DNA of 64,000 bases, taken from positions 16,120,085 to 16,184,084 of the forward strand of contig NC_064043.1 of assembly GCF_932526225.1 (NCBI RefSeq). Reading direction: 5' to 3'. The stretch comes from Nematostella vectensis. Lineage: Eukaryota; Cnidaria; Anthozoa; Actiniaria; Edwardsiidae. Made by a program: the position numbers and the translations under genes. Numbering within the stretch: the stretch's first letter is position 1; each line of letters opens with the position of its first letter. Positions 59,069-64,000 of the stretch are shown piece after piece. The notes under the pieces are model-generated. The model had not been told where the DNA came from and made no database searches. It saw only the letters and a list, made by a program, of their open reading frames with translations.

Positions 59069-62000
59069 ACGCCCCAGCGAAAGAACGATCTATCCATCAA
59101 GTTTATCTCTTTGAGATCCTTTGTTTATATTGCCAGTTTGTTGGGAGAACGTGGCATCTCGTCAACTAGTGTACACACTGCATCTTGAGGACTAGTGGTT
59201 AATCAAAGTCAAGCACTTCAATTTCCCATACAGTCGCCAACAATTCTTGTGACTGTACCCCAGCAGGCAAGGTCACCCCAGGTGGTGTACTGTATATTGG
59301 GGAACAAAGGGAATGGGTGGCCAATGAACCCTGTCGGTTGTTCATAGAGTATTTCTTGGGCTGGGAAGTTCTTACCCTTGGTAAGTAGCTTTTCCCCTAT
59401 CATTAACACATAATCTAAACATCCTATCTCAAAGATCCCAGGTACATTCGGAAAGCTAAAATCTTCAGGCTAAAAATAACAAACATAGGCTGAGCAAATA
59501 CTCCAGTCCAAACCCAGTGAGAAAAAAAAAAGAGAACAAATCACTCGTTTGATTGCTTTGTTCACTGCAGTACCAGACCAGACATAATTTACAGATGAAG
59601 ATGAAGAATGAAGATGAAGAAATGATTTTTATCATTGTAACTTAATAGATTATTTTTTTTTCTATTATAATTATCGATGAGAGATATGCTTTAAGAAGAA
59701 ATAAAAGCTCCGCAAATATAAGTTTTGTATCAATAGGGCACCCTTTTAAGGCCTATTGTACAGGCTTGGCATCTTGACGCGCGATGCCACAAATATAATT
59801 GAGTTAACTAGTATGCAAGTAAACTTTTCCCCTTGTGTGATTAGCGATTTTCAGATGAAGAAACATTATAACTATAACATTAAAAAAGAAAGAATGATAA
59901 CAGTAGCATCCTTCCAAGCAGTTAAGGCAGAGCAATTCACCATTCGCAGTTTTTCATTTTTTCATTTTTCGGCCCCTGAACCCTGTCGGTTGTTCATAGA
60001 GTATTTCTTGGGCTGGGAAGTTCTTACCCTTGGTAAGTAGCTTTTCCCCTATCATTAACACATAATCTAAACATCCTATCTCAAAGATCCCAGGTACCTT
60101 CGGAAAGCTAAAATCTTCAGGCTAAAAATAATAAACATAGGCTGAGCAAATACTCCAGTCCAAACCCAGTGAGAAAAAAAAGAGAACAAATCAATCGTTT
60201 GATTGCTTTGTTCACTGCAGTACCAGACCAGACATAATTTACAGATGAAGATGAAGAATGAAGATGAAGAAATGATTTTTATCATTGTAACTTAATAGAT
60301 TATTTATTTTTTTCTATTATAATTATCGATGAGAGATATGCTTTAAGAAGAAATAAAAGCTCCGCAAATATAAGTTTTGTATCAATAGGGCACCCTTTTA
60401 AGGCCTATTGTACAGGCTTGGCATCTTGACGCGCGATGCCACAAATATAATTGAGTTAACTAGTATGCAAGTAAACTTTTGCCCTTGTGTGATTAGCGAT
60501 TTTCAGATGAAGAAACATTATAGCTATAAGATAAAAAAAGAAAGAATGAAAACAACAGTAGCATCCTTCCAAGCAGTTAAGGCAGAGCAATTCACCATTC
60601 GCAGTTTTTCATTTTTTCATTTTTCGGCCCCTGAACCCTGTCGGTTGTTCATAGAGTATTTCTTGGGCTGGGAAGTTCTTACCCTTGGTAAGTAGCTTTT
60701 CCCCTATCATTAACACATAATCTAAACATCCTATCTCAAAGATCCCAGTTACCTTCGGAAAGCTAAAATCTTCAGGCTAAAAATAATAAACATAGGCTGA
60801 GCAAATACTCCAGTCCAAACCCAGTGAGAAAAAAAAGAGAACAAATCAATCGTTTGATTGCTTTGTTCACTGCAGTACCAGACCAGACATAATTTACAGA
60901 TGAAGATGAAGAATGAAGATGAAGAAATGATTTTTATCATTGTAACTTAATAGATTATTTATTTTTTTCTATTATTATTATCGATGAGAGATATGCTTTA
61001 AGAAGAAATAAAAGCTCGGCAAATATAAGTTTTGTATCAATAGGGCACCCTTTTAAGGCCTATTGTACAGGCTTGGCATCTTGACGCGCGATGCCACAAA
61101 TATATTTGAGTTAACTAGTATGCAAGTAAACTTTTGCCCTTGTGTGATTAGCGGTTTTCAGATGAAGAAACATTATAGCTATAAGATAAAAAAAGAAAGA
61201 ATGATAACAACAGTAGCATCCTTCCAAGCAGTTAAGGCAGAGCAATTCACCATTCGCAGATTTTCATTTTTTTATATCTTCTCTCAATCAATTGATTGCT
61301 TTGTTCAGAGCAGAAAAAGACGAGACATAATTTACAAAGGATCACCCATTTATTCTCTTATCTGATTCACAAGACACGAGAACATCAGATGAAAAAAAGA
61401 TTATATAACTATAAAACTAAAACAGAACGAATGATAACAACAGTAACATCTTCTTCGTGGCGTGTGCTACCTTATAGGAAACAGAGAAGTCCCAAGTATC
61501 TGAGAAACCATCTGCGATGTTAGTTGAAAATGAAGAACAAGGACAGAAACGAAGTTAAAGAAAAACTTAAAAACATTTGAAAATCTTTTTGAATCTCAAT
61601 TAGAAATATTTAAAGAATCAGACCGTGCGAACATAGTACCTAGTCCCACCCCTGATACTGATTCTTCAACTCACTTGCTTCTTCGTGGCGTGTGCTACCT
61701 AATAGCAAACAGAGAAGTCCCAAGTATCTGAGACTGATTTCTCGACTCTCACTTGCCTCTTCGTGGCGTGTCCTACTTTATAGCAAACAGGGAAGTCCAA
61801 AATATCAAGCGGTACTAGACCGCTTGTTGACGTTTCTGGTCGGGACTGGATACTCCCCCGGTTAAGGCTAAGCAGGACAATCAGATTGTGATGCCGAAAT
61901 TTTTTGACCCGAGGGACCACATGCCTGCAAACTCTTTTATGGCATCCAAGGCAGAGCACCAGATAATACTAGATGGGTGGCCAGTCTTCAGCAATACCCA

Positions 62001-62082
62001 GTCAAGCAAGCCAAAAAAAAATATGGCATGTAGTCGTGGGTGGGGGTCTCCTTAGTTTACATGGCTGTTGTCACGCATTACA
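59069..62082. repeat. Unit 27, 3014 bp, n=3, La
   Basis: Blocks start at about 59319, 59971 and 60626, tail at about 61271. It repeats unit 25 at an offset of 5379 bp, including GAATGAAAACAACAG and ATATATTTGAG, up to about 61.27 kb. From there it switches to the unit 6/12/22 tail (CATAGTACCTAGTCC, short ending). Confidence 0.95.
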
Positions 62083-63794
62083 ACGCCACAGCGAAAGAAC
62101 GATCTATCCATCACATTTATCTCTTTGAGATCCTTTGTTTATATTGCCAGTTTGTTGGGAGAACGTGGCATCTCATCAACTAGTGAACACACTGCATCTT
62201 GAGGACTAGTGGTTAATCAAAGTCAAGCACTTCAATTTCCCATACAGTCGCCAACAATTCTTGTGACTGTACCCCAGCAGGCAAGGTCACCCCAGGTGGT
62301 GTACTGTATATTGGGGAACAAGGAGAATGGGCGGCCCCTGAACCCTGTCGGTTGTTCATAGAGTATTTCTTGGGCTGGGAAGTTCTTACCCTTGGTAAGT
62401 AGCTTTTCCCCTATCATTAACACATAATCTAAACATCCTATCTCAAAGATCCCAGGTACATTCGGAAAGCTAAAATCTTCAGGCTAAAAATAATAAACAT
62501 AGGCTGAGCAAATACTCCAGTCCAAACCCAGTGAGAAAAAAAAAAAGAGAACAAATCACTCGTTTGATTGCTTTGTTCACTGCAGTACCAGACCAGACAT
62601 AATTTACAGATGAAGATGAAGAATGAAGATGAAGAAATGATTTTTATCATTGTAACTTAATAGATTATTTATTTTTTCTATTATAATTATCGATGAGAGA
62701 TATGCTTTAAGAAGAAATAAAAGCTCGGCAAATATAAGTTTTGTATCAATAGGGCACCCTTTTAAGGCCTATTGTACAGGCTTGGCATCTTGACGCGCGA
62801 TGCCACAAATATAATTGAGTTAACTAGTATGCAAGTAAACTTTTGCCCTTGTGTGATTAGCGATTTTCAGATGAAGAAACATTATAGCTATAAGATAAAA
62901 AAAGAAAGAATGATAACAACAGTAGCATCCTTCCAAGCAGTTAAGGCAGAGCAATTCACCATTCGCAGATTTTCATTTTTTTATATCTTCTCTCAATCAA
63001 TTGATTGCTTTGTTTAGAGCAGAAAAAGACGAGACATAATTTACAAAGGACCACCCATTTATTCTCTTATCTGATTCACAAGACACGAGAAGATCAGATG
63101 AAAAAAAGATTATATCACTATAAAACTAAAACAGAACGAATGATAACAACAGTAACATCTTCTTCGTGGCGTGTGCTACCTTATAGGAAACAGAGAAGTC
63201 CCAAGTATCTGAGAAACCATCTGCGATGTTAGTTGAAAATGAAGAACAAGGACAGAAACGAAGTTAAAGAAAAACTTAAAAACATTTGAAAATCTTTTTG
63301 AATCTCAATTAGAAATATTTAAAGAATCAGACCGTGCGCACATAGGACCCAGTCCTACCCCTGAAACTGATTTTTCAACTCACTTGCTTCTTCGTGGCGT
63401 GTGCTACCTAATAGCAAACAGAGAAGTCCCAAGTATCTGAGACTGATTTCTCGACTCTCACTTGACTCTTCGTGGCGTGTCCTACTTTATAGCAAACAGA
63501 GAAGTCCAAAATATCAAGCGGTACTAGACCGCTTGTTGACGTTTCTGGTCGGGACTGGATACTCCCCCGGTTAAGGCTAAGCAGGACAATCAGATTGTGA
63601 TGCCGAAATTTTTTGACCCGAGGGACCACATGCCTGCAAACTCTTTTATGGCATCCAAGGCAGAGCACCAAATAATACTAGATGGGTGGCCAGTCTTCAG
63701 CAATACCCAGTCAAGCAAGCCAAAAAAAGAAAATATTGCATGTAGTCGTGGGTGGGGGTCTCCTTAGTTTACATGGCTGTTGTCACGCATTACA
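62083..63794. repeat. Unit 28, 1712 bp, n=1, Lb
   Basis: Single block from about 62333, tail from about 62980. It is nearly identical to units 7 and 13, and shares CAGTCCTACCC with unit 7 alone. Its structured segment is at 63515-63655. Confidence 0.95.
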
Positions 63795-64000
63795 ACGCCC
63801 CAGCGAAAGAACGATCTATCCATCAAGTTTATCTCTTTGAGATCCTTTGTTTATATTGCCAGTTTGTTGGGAGAACGTGGCATCTCGTCAACTAGTGTAC
63901 ACACTGCATCTTGAGGACTAGTGGTTAATCAAAGTCAAGCACTTCAATTTCCCATACAGTCGCCAACAATTCTTGTGACTGTACCCCAGCAGGCAAGGTC
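63795..64000. repeat. Unit 29, partial, cut by the window edge, La
   Basis: Only the first 206 bases of a leader are present, with CATCAAGTTT and AGTGTACACAC of the La form. It includes the 29-base hairpin at 63955-63983. Confidence 0.95.

Larger units (their letters stand above)
49860..61270. repeat. 5.38-kb higher-order repeat, two periods and a partial third
   Basis: TCCCAGTTACC occurs at about 49985, 55365 and 60745, and ATATATTTGAG with AGCGGTTTTCAG follows each time. Unit starts 51327, 53690, 56707 and 59069 are offset by 5379-5380 bp pairwise. Each period holds five blocks and two tails. The third period stops near 61.27 kb by switching to another tail subfamily. Confidence 0.88.
1..64000. 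repeat. Tandem satellite-like array with L + nB + T units, fills the window
   Basis: The window is 28 complete head-to-tail units plus one partial unit. A fixed anchor (first base of the T-CAATTTCCC motif, at 150 in unit 1) recurs at 2512, 4874, 7044, 8756, 11118, 13476, 15188, 17552, 19915, 22932, 25291, 26998, 28710, 31073, 33433, 35790, 38153, 40322, 42034, 44386, 46750, 49109, 51476, 53839, 56856, 59218, 62232 and 63944. Spacings fall into classes near 1712, 2170, 2362 and 3017 bp, explained by 1, 2 or 3 copies of a 651-bp block, or one block plus a 469-bp duplication. Copies differ by scattered substitutions and by homopolymer length. No unit is inverted and no foreign sequence interrupts the array. 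Both edges lie inside the array. Confidence 0.98.

Noticed and set aside
1-64000. CRISPR array or prokaryotic multi-copy element
   Set aside because: Repeats are hundreds of bases long with no short-repeat/unique-spacer pattern, no cas or mobility genes, and no operon-like coding.
1-64000. Pure assembly artefact
   Set aside because: Units differ by private substitutions and indels and show ordered multi-unit relationships that a looping assembly would not invent. The exact unit number still needs long-read support.

Overview
The whole 64 kb window is one tandem-repeat array: 28 complete units plus a 206-base partial unit at the right edge, all head to tail in the same orientation. It shows no beginning or end, so the array must continue on both sides. 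I found no convincing protein-coding gene, rRNA, tRNA, transposase, telomere repeat or CRISPR. A long, AT-rich, highly homogenised array with nested repeats and no operon-like genes fits a nuclear satellite or tandem locus of a eukaryote. I cannot name the organism, and I do not recognise the unit as a described satellite family.

Each unit follows the formula L + n x B + T. L is a leader of about 250 bp, B a block of about 651 bp, and T a tail of about 812 bp. Discrete length classes follow: about 1.71 kb (n=1, 6 units), about 2.36 kb (n=2, 17 units) and about 3.02 kb (n=3, 3 units). Two more units (units 3 and 18, about 2.17 kb) have one B plus a different 469-bp duplication. Older, diverged repeats are nested inside: T opens with a decayed copy of parts of B, and T carries a 76-78 bp motif twice plus a third decayed copy. 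L comes in two main variants (La and Lb), with hybrids.

Above the unit level there are recent multi-unit duplications: about 3.5-8.1 kb with 36.8-41.3 kb; about 11.9-15.4 with 25.5-28.9 and 61.3-64.0; about 21.1-25.5 with 31.6-36.0; about 8.2-12.2 with 50.9-54.9 and 56.3-60.3; and a 5.38-kb higher-order period from about 49.9 to 61.3 kb. This pattern is what unequal crossing-over and gene conversion produce.

The parts most likely to do something are short structured or promoter-like elements. These are a 141-base segment near the end of every T with an 8-bp stem, a second small stem, a long-range stem and an AATTTTTTG (Sm-site-like) tract, where I saw only three single-base changes across 28 copies; a TATA-like stretch followed by a GGCATC/GATGCC hairpin in every B; and two hairpins in L and early B, one of which contains a GGTAAGT splice-donor-like sequence. 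The idea of a tandem non-coding RNA locus is inference. A plain satellite with no product remains the default explanation.
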